Assembly (NCBI GenBank): GCA_002938115.1
Contig: PTKD01000002.1
Location: 1-33,255, forward strand
Direction: 5' to 3'
Source: Alphaproteobacteria bacterium MarineAlpha9_Bin7
GTDB taxonomy: Bacteria; Pseudomonadota; Alphaproteobacteria; UBA7887
Length of the DNA: 33,255 nucleotides
The stretch's first letter is position 1, and each line of letters begins with the position of its first letter. Of this stretch, positions 23,699 to 31,899 are shown one piece after another. The notes below the pieces were generated by a model. That model worked only from the letters and a program-made list of their open reading frames with translations, was not told the origin of the DNA and made no database searches. Both the position numbers and the translations under genes were made by a program.

Positions 23699-24775
23699 TT
23701 AAAAAAGTTCTCCTTGGTTGCCTGGAACATTGAAGAGGGTGCAGTCTAGGGTAGCGCGATCAACATTCAGTTGAAAACGTCGAACCGCATTATGGAACCG
23801 ATCCGCAATCATTTTTGCATACTGCCCGCTTCCCTTCTGTCGCACGCCGAAATTTGCATTGTACACCCTGCCACCATGAACTTCGCGTACCAACGACATC
23901 ACTCGCGAGAGCTTGTACGGCTCATGAACCGCCAACCACTCCGCCACAAGATCTTTTACCTCATGAGGTAAACGTAAAATCACATATCCACATTCTCGCG
24001 CTCCAGCCGTCGCCGAAGCTCGTAATATCGACTCAATTTCCGTATCCGTTAAGCCTGGGATAACTGGCGCAACCATCACCCCCGTGGGTATGCCAGCAGC
24101 GCACAACTCTCGAACGGCGCTTAAACGTGACTCGGGAGTGGAGGCACGGGGTTCCAGCTTCGTTGCCAATCCGCGACTCAGCGTCGTCACGGAAAGAAAT
24201 ACCTTAATCAAACCACGCCGAGCCATGTCTGCCAATAAATTCAGGTCTCGCGTGACCCTCGCCGACTTAGTAACAATGCTCACAGGGTGATTAAATTCGG
24301 ATAGGACCTCCAGTATTGAACGCGTTATTAGCGCTTTACGTTCTATTGGTTGATAGGGGTCAGTATTCGTGCCCAGAGCAATCGTCCTACACTTATAGTT
24401 GGGCCTAGACAACTCTTGCCGCAACAGTATTCCTGCCTCCGGTTTAACAAATATACGGCTTTCAAAATCTTTCCCGGCAGACAATCCTAAATAGTTGTGG
24501 CACGGTCGGGCGTAACAGTAGACACACCCATGTTCGCAACCTAAATAAGGGTTGATCGACTGGTCGAATGCGACGTCCGGCGACTTATTCGTCGTAATAA
24601 TAGAGCGAGTGCGGTCAACGCCCAGTTGCGTTACGGCCACTGTACCCCCGTCCGATCCTCCCTCTTCATCGTCACCCACGGCCCACGTGGTAACTTTCTC
24701 AAACCTCCCGGGCGGATTCGAAACTGCACCTCGGCCTTTGCAAACCTTCTTTACAGAACTGCTCCGCATCCCCAT
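23699..24775 (-). CDS. Radical SAM protein, PA0069 (SplB-like) family
   Basis: A 358-aa protein with the cluster motif CEHGCVYCYARP, giving CX3CX2C for the 4Fe-4S cluster that binds S-adenosylmethionine. The N terminus KGRGAVSNPPGRFE is the hallmark of the PA0069 subgroup, related to spore photoproduct lyase but without its sporulation role. Other blocks are NTDPYQPIER and KSARVTRDLNLLADM. The reaction is unknown. ATG 24775 is preferred; a GTG at 24823 would add 16 residues without resemblance to the family. It lies upstream of rnhB (start uncertain, possibly overlapping) and is divergent from the glycosyltransferase gene. Confidence 0.88.
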   Translation of the reverse strand: MGMRSSSVKKVCKGRGAVSNPPGRFEKVTTWAVGDDEEGGSDGGTVAVTQLGVDRTRSIITTNKSPDVAFDQSINPYLGCEHGCVYCYARPCHNYLGLSAGKDFESRIFVKPEAGILLRQELSRPNYKCRTIALGTNTDPYQPIERKALITRSILEVLSEFNHPVSIVTKSARVTRDLNLLADMARRGLIKVFLSVTTLSRGLATKLEPRASTPESRLSAVRELCAAGIPTGVMVAPVIPGLTDTEIESILRASATAGARECGYVILRLPHEVKDLVAEWLAVHEPYKLSRVMSLVREVHGGRVYNANFGVRQKGSGQYAKMIADRFHNAVRRFQLNVDRATLDCTLFNVPGNQGELF

Positions 24776-24853
24776 AGAATAACTCAAAGATGGAACAAAA
24801 CAAGAACATTTTAAGGGAATCACCGAACCAACACCCGTGCTATAGGGTTAATT

Positions 24854-25558
24854 ATGAAAAACAATAATAATTTTTCAAGCCCACCAATTGGCTCACAACT
24901 TAGCGCAATCATACCGACGCTCAATGAAGCAGAAAATTTGGGATTATGCCTACGTGCTATCGCCGATGTTGTAGGCGAGTTAATAGTCGTCGATGGTGGT
25001 TCCTCGGACAGCACAGCATCGGTTGCATCGCGCTACAATGCTCGTTGGATTACCGCGAAAAGGGGGCGTGGGTCCCAACTTGCAATCGGCGGGGCCGCGG
25101 CAACGGGTGACTGGTTGCTATTCATCCATGCAGATACCGTACTTCAGAGTGGTTGGGAACGATCCGTGTATGAATTTATCGATGAGGCCCGTGAAGATGA
25201 AGTTGCCGGTGTATTCCGATACCGAAACGACCTACACGGTTTCGCAGGAAGAGTATTGGAGAGCTACGTTGCGTGGCGGACTTCGTTAGGACTCCCGTAC
25301 GGTGACCAATGTCTTTTGATTAGTCGATCACACTATCATCGGCTAGGTGGCTTCTCAGATTTCCCGATCATGGAGGACATTGAGTTTGCCCGTCGTATTG
25401 GACGGCGGGGCCTCCGTGTTTTGCCCGTATTGGCCGTTACTTCTGGCGTACGTTATCGCAGCTTCGGAATATTTTGCCGGGGTCTGAGAAATCTTTTCTG
25501 CCTTGCACTATATTTTATCGGCCTGCCCCCCAGATTGATTGCCAAACTTTATGGCTAA
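24854..25558 (+). CDS. Family 2 glycosyltransferase (TIGR04283-type)
   Basis: A 234-aa GT-A fold transferase. The nucleotide-binding segment is SAIIPTLNEAENL, then VVDGGSSDST (residues 45-54). The metal-site variant is LFIHADT (89-95), followed by LPYGDQCLLISR (147-158) and the catalytic acid region PIMEDIEFARRIGRRG. This combination is the group annotated as 'arsenosugar biosynthesis' or 'rSAM/selenodomain-associated' transferase 2. ATG 24854 has AGGG 6 nt upstream. It overlaps functionally with the next gene, the usual partner of this family, 11 bases downstream. No arsM, arsS or selenium gene is visible, so the arsenic label is by family only. Confidence 0.88.
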   Translation: MKNNNNFSSPPIGSQLSAIIPTLNEAENLGLCLRAIADVVGELIVVDGGSSDSTASVASRYNARWITAKRGRGSQLAIGGAAATGDWLLFIHADTVLQSGWERSVYEFIDEAREDEVAGVFRYRNDLHGFAGRVLESYVAWRTSLGLPYGDQCLLISRSHYHRLGGFSDFPIMEDIEFARRIGRRGLRVLPVLAVTSGVRYRSFGIFCRGLRNLFCLALYFIGLPPRLIAKLYG

Positions 25559-25569
25559 GCCCGAAAACG

Positions 25570-26190
25570 ATGCTGCCTAAACATTTGATGATCTTCGCCA
25601 AAGCGCCCCGACAAGGCGCAGCCAAAACACGTCTTGCATCCAAACTGGGCCAAAGCACCGCATGCCAAATTTCGCGGATTATCGCGTCCTCTGTTATCAA
25701 GCGTTTAGCAAATGACAAACGCTGGAACTGCCTGCTGGCAGTAACGCCTGATGAATTTGCATCTGTAGGTCGCTTCTGGCCGTACGCTGCAAAGCGGTGT
25801 CCCCAAGGGGACGGTAATCTCGGCATCCGAATGGCGCGTCAGTTCCGGAAACTGCCGCCTGGCCCACTAGTGATTGTGGGGAGCGACATACCGTCCCTCA
25901 AGCCAGCACATATAGCGAGCGCATTCCAAGAACTCGGCAAAGCGCATTTCGTGTTTGGACCCTCACGCGATGGAGGGTACTGGCTCATCGGAACGCGCCG
26001 ACGCCCAAACATAATAACACCATTCTCCAATGTAACTTGGTCGAGTCCGACCGCCCTGGCAGACACATTACGAAATATCGACCGACGTTACCGGATAACG
26101 CTACTAGAAGAGCTGGAAGATATCGATGATATCGCGTCCTGGCGCAGATGGTATAAGCGTAAGGTCACACGGACCGGTTCACCGCACTGA
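25570..26190 (+). CDS. DUF2064 nucleotidyl/glycosyltransferase-like protein (TIGR04282-type)
   Basis: A 206-aa protein of the DUF2064 family, the partner of the preceding transferase. It begins with the nucleotide-binding motif FAKAPRQGAAKTRLASKL (residues 9-26), then IVGSDIPSLKPAHI (102-115) and the diagnostic GPSRDGGYWLIG (130-141). The fold resembles NTP-transferases (MobA/CofC-like). ATG 25570 puts the FAKAP motif at the N terminus, as is normal; longer in-frame readings run into the upstream gene. Its 3' end overlaps the convergent moaB gene by 26 bases. The substrate is unproven. Confidence 0.85.
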   Translation: MLPKHLMIFAKAPRQGAAKTRLASKLGQSTACQISRIIASSVIKRLANDKRWNCLLAVTPDEFASVGRFWPYAAKRCPQGDGNLGIRMARQFRKLPPGPLVIVGSDIPSLKPAHIASAFQELGKAHFVFGPSRDGGYWLIGTRRRPNIITPFSNVTWSSPTALADTLRNIDRRYRITLLEELEDIDDIASWRRWYKRKVTRTGSPH

Positions 26191-26719
26191 CTTTTTCGTT
26201 AAGGCGCGGCATGAGCTCGACGAAGTTACAAGGTCGAAAACGATTATCAAGCTGGTGAACAAGAATCTCGTCCCACGCGTCTTTGCAGGCATTTGGTGAT
26301 CCAGGCAAAGCAAACATGTAAGTGCCGTGGCAAACACCCGCGGTAGCGCGCGACTGGATAGTCGAAGTTCCAATTTTTTGAAAGGAAAGCATCCTAAAAA
26401 GCTCTCCAAAGCCCGGCACTGGCTTGTCATACATAGCTTCAAATGCTTCTGGGGTAACGTCGCGGCCCGTAACGCCCGTTCCACCAGTTGCCAATACCAC
26501 ATCTATTTCCGGGTCCTTAACCCATTTAGTTAAATGGGCAGTGATTAAATGTTTTTCGTCCGGAATTATCGCCCGATCTGCTAGATGATGACCTACTCCC
26601 TGTAAACGTTTGACGAGCAACGAACCTGACTTATCATCCATTTCGGTGCGGGAATCAGAAACCGTCAACACCGCTATATTGACCGGAAGAAAGGAACGAC
26701 TATCGTCAATCTTCGGCAA
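26165..26719 (-). CDS. moaB: Molybdenum cofactor biosynthesis protein MoaB
   Basis: A 184-aa MoaB/MogA-family protein, expected to adenylylate molybdopterin before metal insertion. It has IAVLTVSDSRTEMDDKSG (residues 15-32), the TGGTG loop (78-82), and the molybdopterin-contact segment ALPGSPNACKDAWDEIL. The start is set at TTG 26719 because family members begin with the I-D-E/D-S-R-x-F-x-P segment and an AAGGCGG lies 6 nt upstream; an ATG at 26752 would add 11 residues. It overlaps the end of the lytic transglycosylase gene by 14 bases. No molybdoenzyme is in the window. Confidence 0.93.
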   Translation of the reverse strand: MPKIDDSRSFLPVNIAVLTVSDSRTEMDDKSGSLLVKRLQGVGHHLADRAIIPDEKHLITAHLTKWVKDPEIDVVLATGGTGVTGRDVTPEAFEAMYDKPVPGFGELFRMLSFQKIGTSTIQSRATAGVCHGTYMFALPGSPNACKDAWDEILVHQLDNRFRPCNFVELMPRLNEKVSAVNRSV

Positions 26720-28664
26720 ATTGAGCCGCCTTCTTTGTTTTGCCCGTATCAACGTAGCGTGGCCACTCGCCGGCCACGATCGACTGGAGCGACAATCCCT
26801 CCTGACCTAACCGACTTCTATAAATTCCCAAATTGGTGAGTACTCGGCGAAGAAACCAGCGCGTCTCACGCGACGGAACGCTTTCTATAAACAAGAGCGG
26901 ATCGTCACGATAGTCCACTTCCTCCCTCCATCTCTTAAGCGTCGTAGGCCCGCTATTGTACGCAGCCAACGCAAATAATAAATCTCCGTCAAACACCTCA
27001 CTGCTTAATAAATGTCTAACATAACGCTGCCCAAGCTCAATGTTTAGTCGCCGTTCGTAAAGACTGTCCGCGTTGCCGTTGCCATGATAGCGATTCTTGC
27101 CGTCAACAAATGTTGCTGTCCGTGGCATCAATTGCATCAATCCGCGCGCACCCCGACGGCTTCGAGCACGTTCGTTGAAGATTGACTCCTGGCGCACAAG
27201 GGCGAGCAAAATCGCCTGGTCAACAAGGTAGCCGCTCTCTGGCTTCCAATTTGGTACAGGGTACAACGCTACTTCGTATGATCGACTAACTGCCTCCTCC
27301 AGCAATCCTCCAATTCTGATTTGCAGCGCAGGCAGATCGAGTGCCACCGCAAGGCGAAGAACTGCCTCCGAACGTTGAGTGTCGGCCTCCGGAAAATATT
27401 TGCGCAACTCGTCTTCAGCCAGCCGGTGCTTTCCCACTTCGACAAGTGCGATCGCACGCCGCACATGCTCAACCTTCAACAATTCTTCCAGATCCTTGGG
27501 ACGCAAACCCAGCGGAGCCCAATCAAACGGAGGCTGCACCCCCAACGAATTTAATGCAAGCAAGCCGTACAAAGTGCGCGGCGACTCTGCAGCCTGGCGC
27601 AGCATTACCTCAGCCAAACCATGCCGCCCCACGGCCGCATGGACGCGGGCTGCCCAGTATGCACCTCCCGCTCTTAAGAACTCATCACTAGTCTCAGCTG
27701 CCGCCAGGAATTGAAAAAAAGTCATCGCGGCATCCAAATACCCCAGTCGCCAAGCGGCAAGACCAGAAATCCAATAAGCCTCGGGCACATATTTTCCCGA
27801 TCTGCCGGCAGCACCTCCTGCAAATTTGAGCGCCTCCTCATCTTTGCCGTAGGCATAAAATCCGCGCCCAACATCGGCACTTAGACGGTCAAATACAGTC
27901 GGCGTCATCCAACTTTTTGTCTCGTATTCGGCAAGAACCCGCGATGCTGCCGTGGGCCTGCCGCGGCCAATCAATGATCGAACTGTGCTCGTTAATTTGG
28001 CAATACGCTTTTGTTGGGAAGCGCCCGATTGCCCACTGGACCGGCTAGCATCACCGTCTTCACGTTCTTCACCATAACCAGATAAATGGCCGCGCTTGTA
28101 TCTTCGAGGCTCCGGCGCACTCTGCGGCCGTCGTTTCATCGCCAAGCGGTATATGCGATAGGCATCTGGATGGTCCGCATAATCCTCTAACCAAGAGGCA
28201 AGTTCGTCAAACTTGGAGACGTAATCTGTGGGATGCATGTAACGTTGAAAACGCACGTAGCCAAGCAGGATATCGTCACTAAGCTTCTCTATAAGTGCAT
28301 CAGCAGCGGGCCACTGACCCAACTGTTGCAACTCATCAATCTCTCGATAAAATTTGACATCAACATCGGACAGAACTCTCGGTACATCGACCGACAAAAC
28401 AAGATCATAGGGCTCGTAGGTAAGTGCCGCCACTCGGATATGGTCGCCCGATTCAAACGGAATTCTGGTGTTATTCGAAGCGCCTGTACCGAGAAACAAT
28501 TCACGACCCGCAATGACGTTGGTGCCCGGTGACAACTCTGACGACACCACTCCCACGACTTGGCCAGTCGGCTCGGACACCGCCGCTCCAAGAGCCCAGT
28601 CCCCGCCCGACACCACCAAGGCGACACTCAATAAAGATCTTCGGATATTAAAGGATACGGGCAT
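26706..28664 (-). CDS. Soluble lytic murein transglycosylase (Slt family)
   Basis: A 652-aa exported peptidoglycan lyase. A signal peptide (about residues 1-27) leads to a long helical superhelix (about 100-460), interrupted near 180-220 by a charged Ser/Gly/Asp-rich insertion. The C-terminal goose-lysozyme-like domain (about 475-620) has catalytic E493 in LVRQESIFNERARS, GARGLMQLMPRTA (505-517) and ALAAYNSGP (566-574). It cleaves the MurNAc-GlcNAc bond with anhydro-MurNAc formation. ATG 28664 is chosen over an in-frame ATG at 28724 because GGGGAG sits 7 nt upstream and the signal peptide starts there. It precedes moaB, overlapping it by 14 bases. Confidence 0.94.
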   Translation of the reverse strand: MPVSFNIRRSLLSVALVVSGGDWALGAAVSEPTGQVVGVVSSELSPGTNVIAGRELFLGTGASNNTRIPFESGDHIRVAALTYEPYDLVLSVDVPRVLSDVDVKFYREIDELQQLGQWPAADALIEKLSDDILLGYVRFQRYMHPTDYVSKFDELASWLEDYADHPDAYRIYRLAMKRRPQSAPEPRRYKRGHLSGYGEEREDGDASRSSGQSGASQQKRIAKLTSTVRSLIGRGRPTAASRVLAEYETKSWMTPTVFDRLSADVGRGFYAYGKDEEALKFAGGAAGRSGKYVPEAYWISGLAAWRLGYLDAAMTFFQFLAAAETSDEFLRAGGAYWAARVHAAVGRHGLAEVMLRQAAESPRTLYGLLALNSLGVQPPFDWAPLGLRPKDLEELLKVEHVRRAIALVEVGKHRLAEDELRKYFPEADTQRSEAVLRLAVALDLPALQIRIGGLLEEAVSRSYEVALYPVPNWKPESGYLVDQAILLALVRQESIFNERARSRRGARGLMQLMPRTATFVDGKNRYHGNGNADSLYERRLNIELGQRYVRHLLSSEVFDGDLLFALAAYNSGPTTLKRWREEVDYRDDPLLFIESVPSRETRWFLRRVLTNLGIYRSRLGQEGLSLQSIVAGEWPRYVDTGKTKKAAQFAED

Positions 28665-28840
28665 ACCCAGGCTCCCCACTCCCCTGCAGGCTTCCCCTTT
28701 TCCGGTATAAGCTACGTTAGGCACTACAGCAAATGATCATTCAGGCACAGCAGACATGCGTTTTGGAAATGATCCAGTTTTGCTTTTATTGTTAGAGGTT
28801 TAAAGAAAATCTCTATGAAAACCAATCAAGAAAAAAATGA

Positions 28841-29677
28841 TCATATATCTTCCTCCAACACCTTACGGTCTGCCAGTCGAGCCCGAATCGAGACTAGATC
28901 CTGCCACGTTTCACGCTTTTGGTGACCTTTGCGCAATAAAAATGCTGGATGAAAAACTGCCGTAGCATCGACAGGGACACCACTGTCGTCAGGACAATAT
29001 TTATACCATTTGCCGCGTAAGCGAGTTATTCCCTCACTACGACTGAGCAAAGTTTTCGCAGCAATCCCTCCCACCAAAACTAGGACCCGAGGCCTAACTA
29101 AAGCAATGTGGCGCTGCACGAACGGCAAGCACAGAGCAATTTCTTCGTTGGTTGGGTTGCGATTCCCGGGCGGACGCCAAAATAGAATGTTACTTATGTA
29201 AGCTGATGTTCTATCCCGATCAATTGCAGCCAGCATTCGATCAAGTAAGTGCCCGGCTGCGCCAACAAACGGGACACCTTTTCTGTCCTCTTCTGCACCA
29301 GGCGCCTCGCCGACTAGCATCAAATCGGCACGCGGGTTGCCATCGGCAAAAACCGTGTTCATTGCTGTGCGTTTGAGCCCACATCCATCAAAAGTCTCTA
29401 CCGCCAAACGAAGTTGATTGAGATTCTGACTTGCCGCCGCAGAGAGATGCGCCTCCTCGGTATTCGGCACAGCCGTGCCAATACCGGAACGGATCAATGG
29501 CGGCCTATCGGATTTCGAACTGACCTCCCTCCGATCCACTGGGGCAGAATTTGCTCGGGGTTCATTTCCGTGAACGCCGTCGGGCATAAGGCGGTTGGAA
29601 GGGCTATCCTGAATTGACTCGTCGGCGCCAGCCTCAACAAGCCATGCCAGAGAAGAAAGTGTGTCCCAAGTACTCAT
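28841..29677 (-). CDS. Uracil-DNA glycosylase superfamily protein (family 4-like)
   Basis: A 278-aa UDG-fold protein. Motif A is VGEAPGAEEDRKGVPFVG (residues 122-139) and the later motif is FHPAFLLRKG (242-251). It resembles the iron-sulfur family 4 enzymes, but I count only three cysteines (C99, C183 and C228), not the usual CXXC plus two, so a classical 4Fe-4S cluster is doubtful. The first 85 residues are polar and poorly structured. ATG 29677 gives the MSTWDTLSSLAWLVEAG start common in alphaproteobacterial homologues; an in-frame ATG at 29710 adds 11 residues. It should excise uracil from DNA. The 63-aa gene lies 53 bases upstream on the same strand. Confidence 0.85.
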   Translation of the reverse strand: MSTWDTLSSLAWLVEAGADESIQDSPSNRLMPDGVHGNEPRANSAPVDRREVSSKSDRPPLIRSGIGTAVPNTEEAHLSAAASQNLNQLRLAVETFDGCGLKRTAMNTVFADGNPRADLMLVGEAPGAEEDRKGVPFVGAAGHLLDRMLAAIDRDRTSAYISNILFWRPPGNRNPTNEEIALCLPFVQRHIALVRPRVLVLVGGIAAKTLLSRSEGITRLRGKWYKYCPDDSGVPVDATAVFHPAFLLRKGHQKRETWQDLVSIRARLADRKVLEEDI

Positions 29678-29730
29678 CTGTAATGACGTAAATTGACTTG
29701 TCCCAACCAAAAGTTACGCAAGCTATTTTT

Positions 29731-29922
29731 CTAGATTTGACTATAGGGGATAGGCTTACCCTCCTTATCCGTTATTAGCTTGCCACTCTCCTCCTGGGTC
29801 GCCATGTACCTACCATGACCGACATGCGAGCCAACATATAACACTGGCTTGACCTTTTTGCCGTCGAACATTTTCTCCTGATTCTGGCTATTACGGCGAC
29901 TTGGATTGTTCTTACTTGTCAT
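29731..29922 (-). CDS. Small basic protein of unknown function (63 aa)
   Basis: The protein has a Lys/Arg/Asn-rich N terminus (residues 1-17), then a compact segment: KMFDGKKVKPVLYVGSHVGH (17-36), GRYMATQEESGKLITD, and a C-terminal GKPIPYSQI. There are no cysteines or membrane helices; H33 and H36 in a Gly-rich turn stand out. The reading looks coding rather than random: it starts at ATG 29922 with AGGAG 10 nt upstream, and proteins like it appear near UDG in alphaproteobacteria as far as I recall. An upstream in-frame ATG at 30003 would overlap the TPR promoter region. I do not recognise a function. It is divergent from the TPR gene and precedes the UDG gene. Confidence 0.7.
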   Translation of the reverse strand: MTSKNNPSRRNSQNQEKMFDGKKVKPVLYVGSHVGHGRYMATQEESGKLITDKEGKPIPYSQI

Positions 29923-29972
29923 AAATGCGATGCTCCTGCGTAAAATGCTAACGAGTGGTAGGAATGATACCC

Positions 29973-29978
29973 TATAAT
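29973..29978 (+). promoter_or_regulatory. Possible -10 box for the TPR-ispE operon
   Basis: A perfect TATAAT lies in the divergent region between the 63-aa gene and the TPR gene, about 60 bases before the preferred TPR start. No good -35 box is found 16-18 bp upstream, so this is a tentative call. Confidence 0.3.
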
Positions 29979-30035
29979 AGAAACACTCTACCGCGACACG
30001 CAAATGTCGTGGGCGCTCGGATAAGATCCGCCTCT

Positions 30036-31895
30036 ATGAAGGTGTTTTGCTTGAAGCTGCTCAATCCGTCAACCTCACGAAGGTCCGAAACGGGGCACAC
30101 ATTGGCAATTCCCCGTTGTGATCGTCCAGTTACTCGAAACACCACGCGTGGAATGCTGGCGGGATTGGTCCTTTTGTATACCGGCGGATGCGGAACGCCC
30201 AGCACCGAAGAGAATATCTCTGCACTAGAAGTTGAAGGCAAAGATCCGGCAATTCTTGTGCACGCGCCTCACCCGACCGCACTGCCAAAATCTGCCGTCG
30301 GGGGTTATTTGGCAGGCCGACACGCAAGAAACGTATACGATTCAGAGGCCGCATCCGTATTCTATAACCGAGCGCTGGAATCAGACCCCAATAATCCAGA
30401 GCTTCTCCGGCGCACCTTAACTGCGATGGTAGGGGAAGGACGGATTGTCGAAAGCCTGCCGTTGGCCAATCGCTTAGTTGGCATGAAAGTTATGGATCCT
30501 ACCGCATTCCTCAGTCTTGCTACCCACCAGGTCCGGGCCAACGAATTCCAAGCGGCACGGCACCAATTAACGTCGCTTCCCAAAACCGGGTTTTATCCAT
30601 ACCTCAAATCACTACTGATCGCTTGGACAGTTGCAGGCGACGGGGAAGGAGACTCCGCGCTCGAAAAACTGAAGTTCCTGTTAGAATCGTCAAATTTTTC
30701 TGCGACACACGATTATCATGCGGGCTTAATCGCCGATTTATTCGGTATGAACGATGCGGCTCACGCAACCTACCGATCCGCGGTCACCTCCGTGAGGGGA
30801 CCGCGACTGAGGTCAGTCCTGGCGGCGGGTTCGTTCTATGAGCGAAATGGGAGACCGGAAGAGGCACGTCGCCTGTACGAGGACTTCCCAAACGCCGGTC
30901 CAGAAACCACTGCGCTGGATACAGCGCTGAAGCGCCTTCAAAGCGGCCACGTCGCCTTACCGTTTGTCAATGATGCTAGGCAAGGATACGCGGAAGCACT
31001 TTTCGAGATAGCTGCCTCGTTTTTCAAAGATCGTGCGTATGAGCCGGCCTTGATCTACGTGCAAATGGCCCTCCACGTTCGTCCCGACCTTGACGTTGGT
31101 CGTATCCTGCTCGCTGATATATACGTTGCAACGGAGCACTACGTGGATGCTGTCGGAGCTTTTCGTGAGGTGTCTCCGGAATCACCTTTCCGCTGGTCTG
31201 CCCGAATACGACTGGCTAACGCCCTCAATCAAGCAGGTGAACTAGATCAAGCAAGCAAAGAACTAAGAGCGTTGGCAACCGAGCGCACAGAACGCGCCGA
31301 CCCCCTGATGGCGCTCGCAGATTTATTTCGCTCCGAAGAAAGATACAAAGACGCCGTCTCTGTATATGACGAGGCTATTGAACGTATAGCCAAAATTCAG
31401 CAGCACCATTGGACTTTATTCTATGCACGGGGAATGTCTCTGGAACGCATCGGCCAGTGGCCAAGGGCAGAATCGGATCTACTCCGCGCCCTTGAGCTTC
31501 AACCAGATCAGCCGCTGGTCCTAAATTACCTTGGCTATTCCTGGGTAGATATGGGCATGCGACTGTCTGAGGCACGTTCAATGATCGAGAGGGCAGTGGC
31601 TCAACGACCCAATGATGGTTACATCGTCGATAGTTTGGGTTGGGTCCTATATCAACTTGAAGACTTCGAAGCAGCTCTAGTTCATCTTGAACGCGCAGTT
31701 GAATTGCGGCCTAACGATCCTGTGATCACCGATCATTATGCCGACGCCCTGTGGCAAACAGGGCGTCACTCGGAGGCACGTTTTCAATGGCGCCGTGCCT
31801 TATCTTTGGACCCTGATTCAAGTTTAGCGGAATCGGTCGAGAAAAAATTACAGCGTGACCTGCCGGACAAGCTTCGGACAACGAACAAGTCTTGA
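30036..31895 (+). CDS. TPR-repeat lipoprotein-like protein
   Basis: A 619-aa protein made mostly of tetratricopeptide repeats. The clearest are in the last 170 residues, such as LNYLGYSWVDMG, SLGWVLYQLEDFEAALVHLE and DHYADALWQTGRHSEARFQW, each ending in the P-N-D or D-P-D turn. Near the N terminus MLAGLVLLYTGGCGTP (C52 from this start) looks like a lipoprotein signal, although Thr at -3 is atypical. ATG 30036 leaves a long n-region; TTG 30102 or ATG 30153 would give a more ordinary signal, so the start is uncertain. It is probably periplasmic or outer-membrane associated. It is followed four bases later by ispE, a conserved alphaproteobacterial pairing. Confidence 0.85.
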   Translation: MKVFCLKLLNPSTSRRSETGHTLAIPRCDRPVTRNTTRGMLAGLVLLYTGGCGTPSTEENISALEVEGKDPAILVHAPHPTALPKSAVGGYLAGRHARNVYDSEAASVFYNRALESDPNNPELLRRTLTAMVGEGRIVESLPLANRLVGMKVMDPTAFLSLATHQVRANEFQAARHQLTSLPKTGFYPYLKSLLIAWTVAGDGEGDSALEKLKFLLESSNFSATHDYHAGLIADLFGMNDAAHATYRSAVTSVRGPRLRSVLAAGSFYERNGRPEEARRLYEDFPNAGPETTALDTALKRLQSGHVALPFVNDARQGYAEALFEIAASFFKDRAYEPALIYVQMALHVRPDLDVGRILLADIYVATEHYVDAVGAFREVSPESPFRWSARIRLANALNQAGELDQASKELRALATERTERADPLMALADLFRSEERYKDAVSVYDEAIERIAKIQQHHWTLFYARGMSLERIGQWPRAESDLLRALELQPDQPLVLNYLGYSWVDMGMRLSEARSMIERAVAQRPNDGYIVDSLGWVLYQLEDFEAALVHLERAVELRPNDPVITDHYADALWQTGRHSEARFQWRRALSLDPDSSLAESVEKKLQRDLPDKLRTTNKS

Positions 31896-31899
31896 TATT

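Noticed and set aside
28665..28840. 176-base gap between the transglycosylase and UDG genes, with ATGATCAT twice (28733-28740, 28837-28844) and a TAGAG/CTCTA repeat
   Set aside because: The repeats are short and AT-rich, and the hairpin lacks a U-run; nothing supports a specific element.
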